A model generated the notes under the pieces. That model worked only from the letters and a program-made list of their open reading frames with translations. It was not told the DNA's origin and did no database searches. From JAXGXJ01 sp963829545 (GTDB lineage Bacteria > Actinomycetota > Thermoleophilia > RBG-16-64-13): 64,000 bases of DNA. The stretch's first letter is position 1. Every line of letters starts with the position of its first letter. A program made the position numbers and the translations under genes. Where the stretch lies: assembly GCA_963829545.1 (NCBI GenBank), contig CAWHIX010000008.1, forward strand, positions 453,485 through 517,484, written 5' to 3'. Positions 34,416 to 43,506 of this stretch are shown piece by piece.

Positions 34416-35205
34416 ATGCTCATCGATGCCCACACCCACCTGGACCACTCCGAGGCCGATCCGGAACAGCTCATCGACGAGGCCATTCGCGCTGGGGTCG
34501 GGCTTCTCATCCAATCCGGCACCGACCTGGAGTCGTCGCGATACGCCGTCGCCCTGGCGGAACGGCATCCTCGAGGTGTTCTGCAGCGTGGGGTTCCATC
34601 CGCAAGAGGCGGGGCTTCTCACAGCTGAGGGATTAGCGGGACTTCAGGAACTCGCCGCTCACGAGCGCGTGGTGGCCGTGGGGGAGACGGGTTTCGACTT
34701 CTATCACGACAATTGGCCCCACGACGTCCAGGAAGAGGTCTTCATCCGCCACCTGGAATTGGCGCGCGCTGCCGGTCTGCCCGTGGTCATCCACACGCGC
34801 GACGCCGCCGAGCAAACCCTGCGCGTCCTGGACGAGCACGCCGCCGGTCTGACGGTGATACTCCACTGCTTCTCGCTCACCGCTCAGTTGGCCGAGGTCC
34901 TCGACCGGGGCTACTACATGAGCTTCGCAGGGAACGTCACCTACAAGAACGCGACCGACCTGCAGGAAGCCTGCCGCCGAGCACCGAACGACCGGCTGCT
35001 TCTCGAGACCGACGCACCCTATCTCACTCCGGTCCCCCTGCGCGGGCGACCCAACCGTCCGGCGCTGGTGGCTAAGACTTACGATTTCGTGGCCGGACTG
35101 CGCAAGGTCGACCTTGAGGAACTGGCCTTCCAGGTGGAGGCCAACGCGCGGCGCGCCTTCCCACGCCTGGGCGATGCCGGCCGGGCGGCGGGCGATGAGA
35201 TCTGA
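34416..35205 (+). CDS. tatD: TatD-family metal-dependent hydrolase (one frameshift)
   Basis: TIM-barrel DNase/hydrolase. LIDAHTHLDHSEAD holds the first metal site, SVGFHPQEAG the second, VVAVGETGFDFYHD the Glu, VIHTRDAAEQTL and ILHCFSLTAQ the His ligands, and LLETDAPYLTPVPLRGRPN the final Asp. The N-terminus and remainder are in different frames, joined by an indel near 34,565. ATG 34416. The 3' end overlaps rsmA by 11 nt. Confidence 0.9.
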
Positions 35206-36139
35206 CGGCGAAGAGGCCGGCGAGGCCTCTCCGGCGAGCGGCGGTCCAGGTGAGGCGCGTTCGGTGAGCGGCACCCCCCACGAGAGTGCTCGCGCGCGCC
35301 AGGTGTCCCTGGCCCGTCTGGACGAGTTCGGCGTCATCCCCAAGCGGGATCTGGGCCAGAACTTCCTCATCGACGACAACATCATCGAGGTCATCCTGGC
35401 CCAACTCGGCCATGGTCCCGAGGATGTGATCCTGGAGGTGGGTGCCGGCCTGGGCGTGCTCACGCGGGCTTTGGCCGCGGTGGCTGCCCATGTGCACGCT
35501 TTCGAGATCGATCGTTCACTCGCGGCTCCCCTCGCGGCCACGTTGCACGGTTGTGGCAACGTCAGCCTTCATCTCGAGGACGTGCTCAAGGCGCCCTTGG
35601 AGGAGCTTCGCCCGCTGCCCACGCTGTGCGCCAGCAATCTGCCCTACTCCGTGGCAGGCCCCTTCATCGTGGAGGCTTTGCGGCGGCTTCCCAGCATCCG
35701 TCTCTACTGCGTGATGGTGCAACGCGAGGTTGCAGAGCGCATGGCCGCCTCGCCCGGCAGCAAGACCTACGGGACGCTCTCGGTGTGGCTGCAACTCTAC
35801 GCCCGCATTCTGCGCATCAGGCCTCTGGCCCGGTCGATCTTCTATCCCCGGCCCAACGTCGATTCCTCGCTGGTGGTGTTCGACCGTCTGCCGGCGGAAT
35901 CCCTTCCGGCGGCGGAGCCGGCGATGTTGCGCCGGATTATCCAGGCCGGTTTCGGGCAGCGGCGTAAGACCCTCGTCAACGCCTTGGCCGCCGGGCTGGG
36001 CCTCTCCCGTGCGGAGGCCCTCGCTCTCACCGAGCCTCTAGGCCTTCCGGCCGACGTGCGCGCGGAGAGGCTCACGCCCGGGCAGTTCGCGGAACTGGCC
36101 CGGGCTGCGGCCGGGCCTACGGCGGGATCTCACGCCTGA
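35195..36139 (+). CDS. rsmA: 16S rRNA dimethyladenosine transferase
   Basis: KsgA dimethylates A1518/A1519 of 16S rRNA. PKRDLGQNFLIDDNIIEVIL is the family start, LEVGAGLGVLTRAL binds SAM, SNLPYSVAGPFIVEAL is the NLPY catalytic motif, and YPRPNVDSSLV and GFGQRRKTLVNAL are C-terminal. ATG 35195 gives a ~45-residue low-complexity leader before homology; an internal start is possible. Coupled to tatD. Confidence 0.93.
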   Translation: MRSDGEEAGEASPASGGPGEARSVSGTPHESARARQVSLARLDEFGVIPKRDLGQNFLIDDNIIEVILAQLGHGPEDVILEVGAGLGVLTRALAAVAAHVHAFEIDRSLAAPLAATLHGCGNVSLHLEDVLKAPLEELRPLPTLCASNLPYSVAGPFIVEALRRLPSIRLYCVMVQREVAERMAASPGSKTYGTLSVWLQLYARILRIRPLARSIFYPRPNVDSSLVVFDRLPAESLPAAEPAMLRRIIQAGFGQRRKTLVNALAAGLGLSRAEALALTEPLGLPADVRAERLTPGQFAELARAAAGPTAGSHA

Positions 36140-36268
36140 GGCGTCGGCGTCGCCACCGGGTCTGCCGCCGCCGAGGCCGGGGCCGGGCCCTACGGGTCCC
36201 ATACGATACGGTATGCTCTTCCTGAGCGAACGTCCCATGCTCTTGCCGTCGCGGACAGGAGTGGAAGA

Positions 36269-37861
36269 GTGAGCGCAAGGAACGACATCGCCCGTCCCCG
36301 CCTGCCGAGGAGACGGTGGCTGCGCTGGTGGACCTGGGTCTTGGTCGGGCTGGCGATCCTCGCGGTGGGCGGCGGCAGTTTCGTCTGGGTGGAGCGCGCA
36401 CGGTCGGTAGCCCTGGGAGAGACGGCGCCGGCGGCCGACGTCGTCCTTTCCGATGCCGTCGTGACCATCTCTTCATACCTGCTCGGTTACGTCCCCGGCC
36501 GGGGCGACGTCCAGTTAGTGGTCGACGGAGAGGCCCTGGCTCCGGAGCGACTCGTCCTGCGCCCAGACACGGTGGAGGCCACCGTCACTCTGGCCGACGG
36601 CCGTCACGAGGTCGTCCTGGAATACACCTCCAGCAACGTCTTCTCCCGCCTGCTCACGAGGAGCTGGGGTTTCAGCGTCGACACCACTCCTCCGGCGATC
36701 AGGGTCGTTGCTCCTTCCTTCGACCTGTCCTCCAAGGGTCTTCTCGAGGAGCGGATCACTCCCGTCGCGGCCGAGGTCGACGAACCATCGACCCTGGAGT
36801 TGCGCGTGGACGGCGATCAGGCCGCCCTCGGCCCTGCGCAGCTCTCGGCAGGGCCTTTCGCGGCCGATCTGGCCCTCGGGGAGGGCGATCACGCCTTCGT
36901 CCTCATCGCCACCGACGCCGTGGGCAACAGCTCGAGTGTGGAATGGGAGGCGTATGCCGACTACGAGACGCCGGTCATCGACAGCGCGGACTGGCCCGAG
37001 GGCGAGAAGCCCTGGAAGGAGACTTCCGCAGCGGCGACCTTCACCGTGAGCGACACCATGCCCGAAGGCATGATCGTGCGCGCCACGCTGGACGATCGAC
37101 CCATCACGCTGACCGAGAGCCCGAACGGATCATCCGGCCTTCTGTCCTTCGGCGTCGAGACGGGCGAGCTGGCCGAAGGCCTCCACATGCTGGCCATGAC
37201 GGCTCGAGACAAGGCCGGCCACGAAGACCTCTGGACGAGTCCCTTCCTGGTCGATTCCACCAGCAGTTTCGGTTCGAGGCCCATGACGCTGGGCGCCATC
37301 GGCAGCGACGTCGATCAGCTGCAGGACATACTGCGCAGAAAAGGCTTCTACGAAGGCAAGCCCAATGGAACCTACGACGACACGACGGCCGAGGCCGTCG
37401 CTGCATACAACGCCAAGCACGGCCTGGACGGCGGGCAGGCACTGGGCAAGGATGCGGCGGCCCTCATGCTCGGGTCCATCCGCATCGACATCTCCGAACG
37501 GAAGCTTTACCACTACAGCGACGGCGAGCTGCGCAAGACTTATTCGGTGGCGGTGGGCATGCCGGAATACCCCACACCCCGAGGGTCCTTTCGCATCATC
37601 TCCAAAGTAGTGAATCCCACCTGGACTCCGCCCGACTCCGACTGGGCGGAGGGCATGGAGCCCGTAGGTCCCGGGCCGGGCAACCCGCTGGGTACCCGCT
37701 GGATGGGGATCAGCTCGCCCAGCGTGGGTATCCATGGCACCTACACCAGCAGTTCCGTGGGCACCGCGGCGTCCCATGGCTGCATCCGCATGTACGTGGA
37801 GGAGGCCGAGGAGCTGTTCGGGCGCGTGTACATCGGCACCCCGGTCGAGATCGTCCCCTAG
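36269..37861 (+). CDS. Membrane-anchored L,D-transpeptidase with peptidoglycan-binding domain
   Basis: 530 residues. A cytosolic Arg-rich N-terminus and one signal anchor (WWTWVLVGLAILAVGGGSFVW) precede two or three beta-sandwich (Ig/Big-like) domains. A peptidoglycan-binding repeat (IGSDVDQLQDILRRKGFYEG) follows, then the YkuD catalytic domain with IHGTYTSSSVGTAASHGCIRM (the HGC active site). It forms 3-3 cross-links or attaches proteins to the wall. GTG 36269 has AGGAGTGG upstream. It replaces the rpfB position of typical actinobacterial clusters. Confidence 0.9.
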   Translation: MSARNDIARPRLPRRRWLRWWTWVLVGLAILAVGGGSFVWVERARSVALGETAPAADVVLSDAVVTISSYLLGYVPGRGDVQLVVDGEALAPERLVLRPDTVEATVTLADGRHEVVLEYTSSNVFSRLLTRSWGFSVDTTPPAIRVVAPSFDLSSKGLLEERITPVAAEVDEPSTLELRVDGDQAALGPAQLSAGPFAADLALGEGDHAFVLIATDAVGNSSSVEWEAYADYETPVIDSADWPEGEKPWKETSAAATFTVSDTMPEGMIVRATLDDRPITLTESPNGSSGLLSFGVETGELAEGLHMLAMTARDKAGHEDLWTSPFLVDSTSSFGSRPMTLGAIGSDVDQLQDILRRKGFYEGKPNGTYDDTTAEAVAAYNAKHGLDGGQALGKDAAALMLGSIRIDISERKLYHYSDGELRKTYSVAVGMPEYPTPRGSFRIISKVVNPTWTPPDSDWAEGMEPVGPGPGNPLGTRWMGISSPSVGIHGTYTSSSVGTAASHGCIRMYVEEAEELFGRVYIGTPVEIVP

Positions 37862-37866
37862 GCTGC

Positions 37867-38832
37867 ATGCCCATGGATCTGTCCACCCAGGCATCTGCGA
37901 AAGTGAACCTCTCCCTGTTGGTCGGTCCGCGCCGTGGGGACGGATATCACGAGCTGTTCAGCGTGTTTGCGCCGCTCGAGCTTCACGACCGGCTCTCCTT
38001 CAACCTGAGTCTGGGCGCGGCTGCGCAGCGCCCCGGGGAACTCACCCTCGACTGTCCGACCCTCGATACGGGCGCGGACCCCGATCCGGAGCGGAACCTT
38101 GCCGTCCGGGCCCTGCGCGCCCTCGAGGGCGCCGCTGGTCGCGCGATCAGCGGCTCGGTGAGGATCGAGAAGAACATCCCCGTGGGAGCCGGCCTGGGCG
38201 GAGGCAGCTCGGATGCTGCGGCCGCCTTGCTGGCCGGGGCGCGTCTGCTGGCGGAGGAGGGAGGGGTCGTGCCGGCGCCCGAGGTCCTGCACTCGCTGGC
38301 CGTCTCTCTGGGGGCCGACGTGCCCTTCTTCCTGGGCCAGGGCGGTGCCGTCGGGCGGGGGATAGGCGATCAGCTGCGGCCCATCTCTCTGCCGCCGATT
38401 CCCCTGATCGTCGTGCTGCCCTCAGAACCGCTCTCAACGCCTGCCGTGTACGCGGCTTTCGACCGCCTTGCCGCTTCGGAGGACATCTCGGGGTTCGCGG
38501 TTCGGGCGTCGGCCGCTGAGGAGGCGTGGAGAGAAGTGGCCCGGGACTGGGAGGGTGGAGATAGAGACGGAACGGCCGCGACCGAGGCGGTTGTGCGAGT
38601 GGCCGCTCTGCTCCGAAATGATCTGGAGGCTGCCAGCTTCACGCTGCTTCCCCACCTGCCGGAAGCCAAGCAGGCCATCCTCGACGCCGGAGCGCTCGGG
38701 GCGCTCATGAGCGGTTCGGGACCCACCCTGTTCGGAGTCTGCCGGTCGGCCGATGAGGCCGAATCCGTCTGTGGGCTCCTAGTGGCGCGCGGCTACGCCG
38801 CGCGCCCCGCCCTCGCGGGGTCCACCGCGTGA
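37867..38832 (+). CDS. ispE: 4-diphosphocytidyl-2-C-methyl-D-erythritol kinase
   Basis: GHMP kinase of the MEP isoprenoid pathway. ASAKVNLSLLVGPRRGDGYHEL is the family start, IPVGAGLGGGSSDAAAALL the ATP loop, GADVPFFLGQGGAVGRGIGD the substrate region, and GALMSGSGPTLFGV the C-terminal motif. ATG 37867 (alternative 37873), 5 nt after the transpeptidase stop; the stop overlaps the next GTG. Confidence 0.93.
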   Translation: MPMDLSTQASAKVNLSLLVGPRRGDGYHELFSVFAPLELHDRLSFNLSLGAAAQRPGELTLDCPTLDTGADPDPERNLAVRALRALEGAAGRAISGSVRIEKNIPVGAGLGGGSSDAAAALLAGARLLAEEGGVVPAPEVLHSLAVSLGADVPFFLGQGGAVGRGIGDQLRPISLPPIPLIVVLPSEPLSTPAVYAAFDRLAASEDISGFAVRASAAEEAWREVARDWEGGDRDGTAATEAVVRVAALLRNDLEAASFTLLPHLPEAKQAILDAGALGALMSGSGPTLFGVCRSADEAESVCGLLVARGYAARPALAGSTA

Positions 38833-40343
38833 GCGCCGAGTCGCACGACAGGGCCGATCAGCCCGGACGGCCCGACCACCTACAAGGGCGGCCTCTGGTA
38901 CTCGTGACCGGGGCCACCGGGTACGTCGGGGGACGACTCGTCCCCAGGTTGCTCGACGCCGGGTATCCCGTACGGGTCATGGTCCGCGACGCCGCCCGCC
39001 TCCAGGGCCGCGAATGGAGCCCGCAGGTGGAGATAGTGGAGGGGGACGTCACCCGCCCCGAGACTCTCCCGCCCGCGCTCCGAGGGGTCGCCATCGCCTA
39101 CTACCTGGTGCACAGCATGGGCGCCGGCGCCGGCTTCGAGGACGCCGATCTCCTGGCAGCCCGTTCCTTCGCCCTGGTTGCTCGGGAGGAGGGGGTGGGC
39201 CGTCTGATCTATCTGGGTGGACTCGGCGACCCGGGGCAGCATCTGTCTCCCCATCTGCGCTCGCGGCAGTTGACGGGTGAAGCCCTGCGGGAAGCGGGAG
39301 TGCCGCTGACCGAGTTCCGCGCAGCGGTCATCGTCGGGTCGGGGAGCGTCTCGTTCGAGATGATCCGCCATCTGACCGAGCGCGTCCCCGTGCTGGTCTC
39401 TCCCCGCTGGGTCAGCACCAGGATCCAGCCCATCGCCGTCGACGACATCCTCGACTATCTGGTGGCGGCTCCGGACAAGGCCTTCGACGGGGTCGTCGAG
39501 GTGGGGGGAGCCGACGTGCTCACCTACGGCGACATGATGCTCGGCTACGCCCGTGTCCGCGGTCTCCATCGGGTGCTCCTGCCGGTACCCGTCCTGTCTC
39601 CGCGCCTCTCCTCCTACTGGGTGCATTGGGTGACGCCGGTGCCGGCCTCCATCGCGCGTCCGCTCATCGAGGGCCTGCGTAGCGAGGTGATCGTGCGGGA
39701 CGACACCGCCCGGAGGCTGTTCGGGGACATCCATCCTATGGGTTACCGGCAGGCGGTGGAGAAGGCCCTGGAAACCCTGCGTACGGGAGAGGTGGAGACC
39801 TCCTGGTGCGACGCGGTCACCACCAGCAGCGGTGTCGAGGCTCCCGTGTGTCTCATCAACGACCAGGGGATGATCGTGGAACGCAGGGAGCGGCAGGCCC
39901 GCGCTCCCGCGGCCGCTGTCTACCGGGTGTTCGCGGGGTTGGGTGGCGAGCGGGGCTGGCCCAGTCTGGCCTTCACGTGGCGTATCCGCGGCGCCGCAGA
40001 CCGGCTGGTCGGGGGAGTAGGCGTCAGGCGGGGACGGCGCGACCCGGACGAGTTGCGGGTGGGGGACGCCGTCGACTTCTGGCGCGTGGAGGCCGTGGAG
40101 CCGGACAGGCTGCTGCGGCTGCGGGCGGAGATGAAAGTCCCCGGACTGGCCTGGCTGCAGTTCGAAGCGACTCCCTTGTCCGATGGGAGCACGCGCCTCG
40201 TGCAGACGGCCTATTTCGCCCCCCGGGGCCTGGCCGGCCTCGTCTACTGGTACGCCCTCTACCCACTGCACGCCGTCATCTTCAGCCGCCTGGCCGACAC
40301 GATCGCCCGCCGCGCGGAGGCGGCCGGCGCAGCGCGGACCTGA
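38829..40343 (+). CDS. NAD(P)-binding atypical SDR with C-terminal DUF2867
   Basis: 504 residues. The N-terminal ~290 form an NmrA/atypical SDR domain (LVLVTGATGYVGGRLVPRLL, VEGDVTRPETLPPAL, GRLIYLGGLGDPG). The C-terminal ~150 match DUF2867, a START-like fold (SLAFTWRIRGAADRLVGGVG, DAVDFWRVEAVEPDRLLRL, GLAGLVYWYALYPLHAVIF). This two-domain combination is common in actinobacteria; function unknown. GTG start overlaps the ispE stop. Confidence 0.88.
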   Translation: MSAESHDRADQPGRPDHLQGRPLVLVTGATGYVGGRLVPRLLDAGYPVRVMVRDAARLQGREWSPQVEIVEGDVTRPETLPPALRGVAIAYYLVHSMGAGAGFEDADLLAARSFALVAREEGVGRLIYLGGLGDPGQHLSPHLRSRQLTGEALREAGVPLTEFRAAVIVGSGSVSFEMIRHLTERVPVLVSPRWVSTRIQPIAVDDILDYLVAAPDKAFDGVVEVGGADVLTYGDMMLGYARVRGLHRVLLPVPVLSPRLSSYWVHWVTPVPASIARPLIEGLRSEVIVRDDTARRLFGDIHPMGYRQAVEKALETLRTGEVETSWCDAVTTSSGVEAPVCLINDQGMIVERRERQARAPAAAVYRVFAGLGGERGWPSLAFTWRIRGAADRLVGGVGVRRGRRDPDELRVGDAVDFWRVEAVEPDRLLRLRAEMKVPGLAWLQFEATPLSDGSTRLVQTAYFAPRGLAGLVYWYALYPLHAVIFSRLADTIARRAEAAGAART

Positions 40344-40390
40344 GGGTAAAGGCGGGCGCGGCGACCGAGGTGCCCGCCCCAAACCCACAG

Positions 40391-40464
40391 CCGGGAGAAG
40401 CCGTGCCGTCTAGGAGGAAGCTTGCCGAAGGCGTGCTTCGGAGGAGATGGCACGGCTTCTCCGG
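40391..40464. terminator. Long imperfect hairpin, possible terminator before tRNA-Gln
   Basis: CCGGGAGAAGCCGTGCC and GGCACGGCTTCTCCGG are complementary over about 20 bp with one bulged G and one mismatch. A smaller inner stem GAAGC/GCTTC lies between, and CCTTTCTTG follows. It lies 48 nt after the SDR gene and could end that operon. The T-tract is weak, so another role is possible. Confidence 0.55.
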
Positions 40465-40540
40465 CCTTTCTTGACGCTCCTTCGACCACTGACCTATACT
40501 TCCTGGGCTTCCGGGCATGTCGCCCGCGAGTTGGAAGCGG

Positions 40541-40612
40541 TGGGGCGTGGCCAAGCGGTAAGGCAACGGGTTTTGGTCCCGTGATGCGTAGGTTCGAATC
40601 CTGCCGCCCCAG
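40541..40612 (+). tRNA. tRNA-Gln (anticodon TTG)
   Basis: The cloverleaf folds by eye: acceptor TGGGGCG/CGCCCCA, a short D-arm, anticodon stem ACGGG/CCCGT with loop TTTTGGT (anticodon TTG at 40573-40575), T-loop GGTTCGAATCC, and discriminator G at 40612. The 3' CCA is not encoded. It sits directly upstream of glmU. Confidence 0.95.
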
Positions 40613-40655
40613 CTTCCCTTCTCTATTCTGCGCCAGTATCGGAGTACAGGAACAG

Positions 40656-41678
40656 GTGAGTTCTCCCATCAGCAGCGTCGTCGTGCTGGCCGCAGGCCAG
40701 GGTAAGCGCATGAAGTCGGAGCTTCCCAAGGTGCTGCATCGTGTATGCGGCCGACCCATGCTCCTGCATGTGCTGGCGGCCGTTCAGGCCGTCTCCGCCC
40801 AGCGCACCATCGTCGTGTTGGGACACGGCTACGAACAGGTGGTGCCCCATCTGCCTCCCGGATGCGAGGTCGCGCTGCAGAGCGAGCAGCGGGGCACAGG
40901 ACACGCTCTCCTGGCGGCTGAGGCGCAGATCCCCAGCGGAGATATGCTCGTGGTGCCCGGCGACACCCCACTGGTGACAGGCGATGCCCTGGCGGCTCTG
41001 CTGCAGGAGCACCGGGCGACCAACGCCGCCGCCACCGTGCTCACCATGACGCTCGACGACCCCAGCGGCTACGGACGTGTCATCCGCTTCCCCGATGGGT
41101 CAGTGGCGCGCATCGTCGAGCACAGAGACGCAAACGAAACGGAACTGGCCGTCCGCGAGGTCAACACCGGCATGTACATCCTGCCCGCCCCTCTGGCGCT
41201 CGAGATACTCCGCACGGTCGGGACCGGCAACGACCAGGGGGAGATCTACCTCACCGACGTTGTGGCCGGATTGCGACGCCGTGGAGAGCGCGTGGCGGCG
41301 TCGCTGGTCTCCGATCCCCGCCTGGTGCTGGGCGTCAATACGCCCGTCGAGTTGGCCGAGGCCGAAGCCCTGCTTGGTGAGCGTCTCAAGACGGAACGCA
41401 TGCTGGCCGGGACCATCATCATCGACCCGGGCTCCACCATTGTAGACGCCGGGGTGAAGCTTGCGCCTGGGGTCATCGTGCGGCCCTTCACCACGCTGTC
41501 CGGCGGCACTTCGGTCGGCGAGGGTAGCGAGATAGGGCCCTCCTCCACGATAATCGACACGCAGGTGGGCCCCGGTTGCGTGCTACCTCACTGCTATGTC
41601 CGCTCCGCGGTGCTCGAACCCGGCACGCGCCTGCGGCCCTTCACGTTCTTGGACGGCTCCTCGGAGGCGTCGTCGTGA
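40656..41678 (+). CDS. glmU: GlmU-like nucleotidyltransferase, short form lacking the acetyltransferase site
   Basis: Uridylyltransferase domain complete: SVVVLAAGQGKRMKSELPKVLH (nucleotide loop), VVPGDTPLVTG, AREVNTGMYILP-type VREVNTGMYILPAPLA and NDQGEIYLTDVV. A partial left-handed beta-helix follows, ending RPFTFLDGSSEASS. Full GlmU is ~450 residues; this is 340 and lacks the later hexapeptide coils with the acetyltransferase residues. prs begins 68 nt later and no other frame continues the protein, so it is a genuine short form or a deletion. GTG 40656 has AGGAACAG upstream. Confidence 0.85.
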   Translation: MSSPISSVVVLAAGQGKRMKSELPKVLHRVCGRPMLLHVLAAVQAVSAQRTIVVLGHGYEQVVPHLPPGCEVALQSEQRGTGHALLAAEAQIPSGDMLVVPGDTPLVTGDALAALLQEHRATNAAATVLTMTLDDPSGYGRVIRFPDGSVARIVEHRDANETELAVREVNTGMYILPAPLALEILRTVGTGNDQGEIYLTDVVAGLRRRGERVAASLVSDPRLVLGVNTPVELAEAEALLGERLKTERMLAGTIIIDPGSTIVDAGVKLAPGVIVRPFTTLSGGTSVGEGSEIGPSSTIIDTQVGPGCVLPHCYVRSAVLEPGTRLRPFTFLDGSSEASS

Positions 41679-41745
41679 CGTATCCAAGCCCTCGTCATCG
41701 GTGGTACCTTGGGATGGTGCAGAGTATTGACGCGGAGGACCTTGA

Positions 41746-42738
41746 ATGGGAGAGGGAGGGCCGGGCCCGATGCGAATAACGCCCCATCGATCGCTGATGG
41801 TGTTCTCGGGTCGTGCGAACCCGGAGCTGAGCGCCAAGATCGCCGAGAAGCTGGGCGTGGAGCTGGGCAAGGTCGACATCAAGACCTTCGCCGACGGCGA
41901 GATCTACGTCAAGTACCGCGAGAGCATCCGCGGCGCCGATGTCTTCATCGTGCAGCCCACCTGCCGCCCGGTGAACGAGAACCTCATGGAGCTTCTCATC
42001 ATGATCCAGGCGGCCAAGCTCGCCTCCGCCCACCGCGTCACGGCCGTGATGCCCTGGATGGGCTACTCCCGGCAGGACAAGAAGAGCTGCCCTCGCGAGC
42101 CCATAACCGCCCGTCTGGTGGCCGATATGATGCAGGCCGCGGGAGCCGACCGAGTGCTGACCATGGATCTACACGCCGGCCAGTTGCAGGGTTTCTTCGA
42201 CGTGCCCGTGGATCACATGACCGCTCTCTCCATGATCGGTGGCTATTTCAAGGACAAAGCGCTGGGAGACTGCGTGGTGGTCTCGCCCGACGCCGGCGGC
42301 CTGAAGACGGCCAAGAGGCTGGCCGACCACCTGGAGTGCCCCTTGGCTGTGCTCACCAAGTTGCGGCCTGAACACAACGTCTCCCGGGTGATGTTCGTCA
42401 TCGGGGAAGTGGACGGAAAGACGGCCATCATCGTAGACGACATCATCGACACCGCGGGAACGCTGGTGAACGGTGTCGATGCACTCTTGAGCAAGGGCGC
42501 CAAGGCGGTCTACGCTGCCTGCACGCATCCCGTCCTCTCGGATCCGGCGCACGATCGCATCGCGGCTTCCGCCCTCAAGCAACTGGTCGTCACCGACACC
42601 ATCCCCCTTCAGTCGGGAGCAGCCGTCGACAAGATTGTGGTACTATCCACGGCCGGTATCTTGGCGGATACCATCAGGAACGTGTTCACCGACGAGTCGG
42701 TGAGCGAGCTGTTCCAGGGAGAGAACCAGCTGTTCTAG
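41746..42738 (+). CDS. prs: Ribose-phosphate pyrophosphokinase
   Basis: Makes PRPP from ribose-5-P and ATP. It contains LMVFSGRANPELSAKIAEKLG, FADGEIYVKYRESIRGADVFIVQ, WMGYSRQDKK, LHAGQLQGFFDVPVDH, VVSPDAGGLKTAKRLAD and the PRPP loop AIIVDDIIDTAGTL. ATG 41746 has GGAGG 8 nt upstream; ATG 41770, closer to homology, is an alternative. Cluster glmU-prs-rplY-pth-mfd is conserved in actinobacteria. Confidence 0.94.
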   Translation: MGEGGPGPMRITPHRSLMVFSGRANPELSAKIAEKLGVELGKVDIKTFADGEIYVKYRESIRGADVFIVQPTCRPVNENLMELLIMIQAAKLASAHRVTAVMPWMGYSRQDKKSCPREPITARLVADMMQAAGADRVLTMDLHAGQLQGFFDVPVDHMTALSMIGGYFKDKALGDCVVVSPDAGGLKTAKRLADHLECPLAVLTKLRPEHNVSRVMFVIGEVDGKTAIIVDDIIDTAGTLVNGVDALLSKGAKAVYAACTHPVLSDPAHDRIAASALKQLVVTDTIPLQSGAAVDKIVVLSTAGILADTIRNVFTDESVSELFQGENQLF

Positions 42739-42814
42739 CGGCGGGTGGCCCGGGTCTAGTCCCGGCCGGCGATACTCCCGGTGCCGCGGGACTTCGTACG
42801 CGAGGAGATCTGAC

Positions 42815-43477
42815 ATGGATACGATCAAACTGCCAGTGCAGGAACGCGTGGAAAGCGGGAACGGCCCCAGCCGACGCCTGCGCGCGAGCGGCCGGATTCC
42901 CGGTGTGGTCTACGGGAAGGAAAGCAGCGCAACTCCCATCTCGATCGCCTTCGAGGACTTCAAGGGCGCCTTGGCCCATGGCCACAACGTGGTTCTCGAA
43001 CTCGGTCTTGATGCCAAGGCGCGCGCGGCTCGCAAGAGCGGCCAGGGGCGTCCGGGCCCGCTGTATGCCGTCGTGAAAGAGCTGCAGTTTCATCCCATCC
43101 GTCGCCAACTGCTCCATGTCGACCTGCACGAGGTCGACTTAGCCGTCGAGATTGAAGCGCCCGTGGCGATCGAGTTGGTCGGCATTCCTGCCGGCGCGGA
43201 AGACGGCGGCGTCCTCGACTGGGCACACCGCGAAGTGACTGTTCGCGCGCTCCCCAACAGCATCCCCGCGCTCATAGAGATCGACGTGAGTGGCCTGCAG
43301 ATCGGCCAGCATGTCAGCGTCGCTTCCCTTGTTCCCGGCGAAGGCGTCACCATCGTGGACGATCCTGAAATCATGATCGCCGCGTTGCTCCCGCCGCGGG
43401 TGCAGGAGGAAGAGGTCACGGCCGTCGAGGAGACGGAGCAGCCTGAAGTCATCGGCGGGAAGAGCGAAGAGGAGTAG
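42815..43477 (+). CDS. rplY: 50S ribosomal protein L25/general stress protein Ctc
   Basis: 220 residues of the long CTC type: GPSRRLRASGRIPGVVYGKE, the 5S rRNA-binding N-domain with VVKELQFHPIRRQLLHVDLHEV, a C-terminal beta domain, and an acidic tail (VEETEQPEVIGGKSEEE). ATG 42815 has GAGGAGATCTGAC upstream. Placed between prs and pth as usual. Confidence 0.93.
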   Translation: MDTIKLPVQERVESGNGPSRRLRASGRIPGVVYGKESSATPISIAFEDFKGALAHGHNVVLELGLDAKARAARKSGQGRPGPLYAVVKELQFHPIRRQLLHVDLHEVDLAVEIEAPVAIELVGIPAGAEDGGVLDWAHREVTVRALPNSIPALIEIDVSGLQIGQHVSVASLVPGEGVTIVDDPEIMIAALLPPRVQEEEVTAVEETEQPEVIGGKSEEE

Positions 43478-43506
43478 CCTTCGCGGGCAGGCACCGGCCG
43501 GCCGCT

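Noticed and set aside
40422..40655. In-frame extension upstream of glmU covering the tRNA
   Set aside because: It would translate through the tRNA-Gln and the hairpin; GTG 40656 at the start of homology is the reasonable start.
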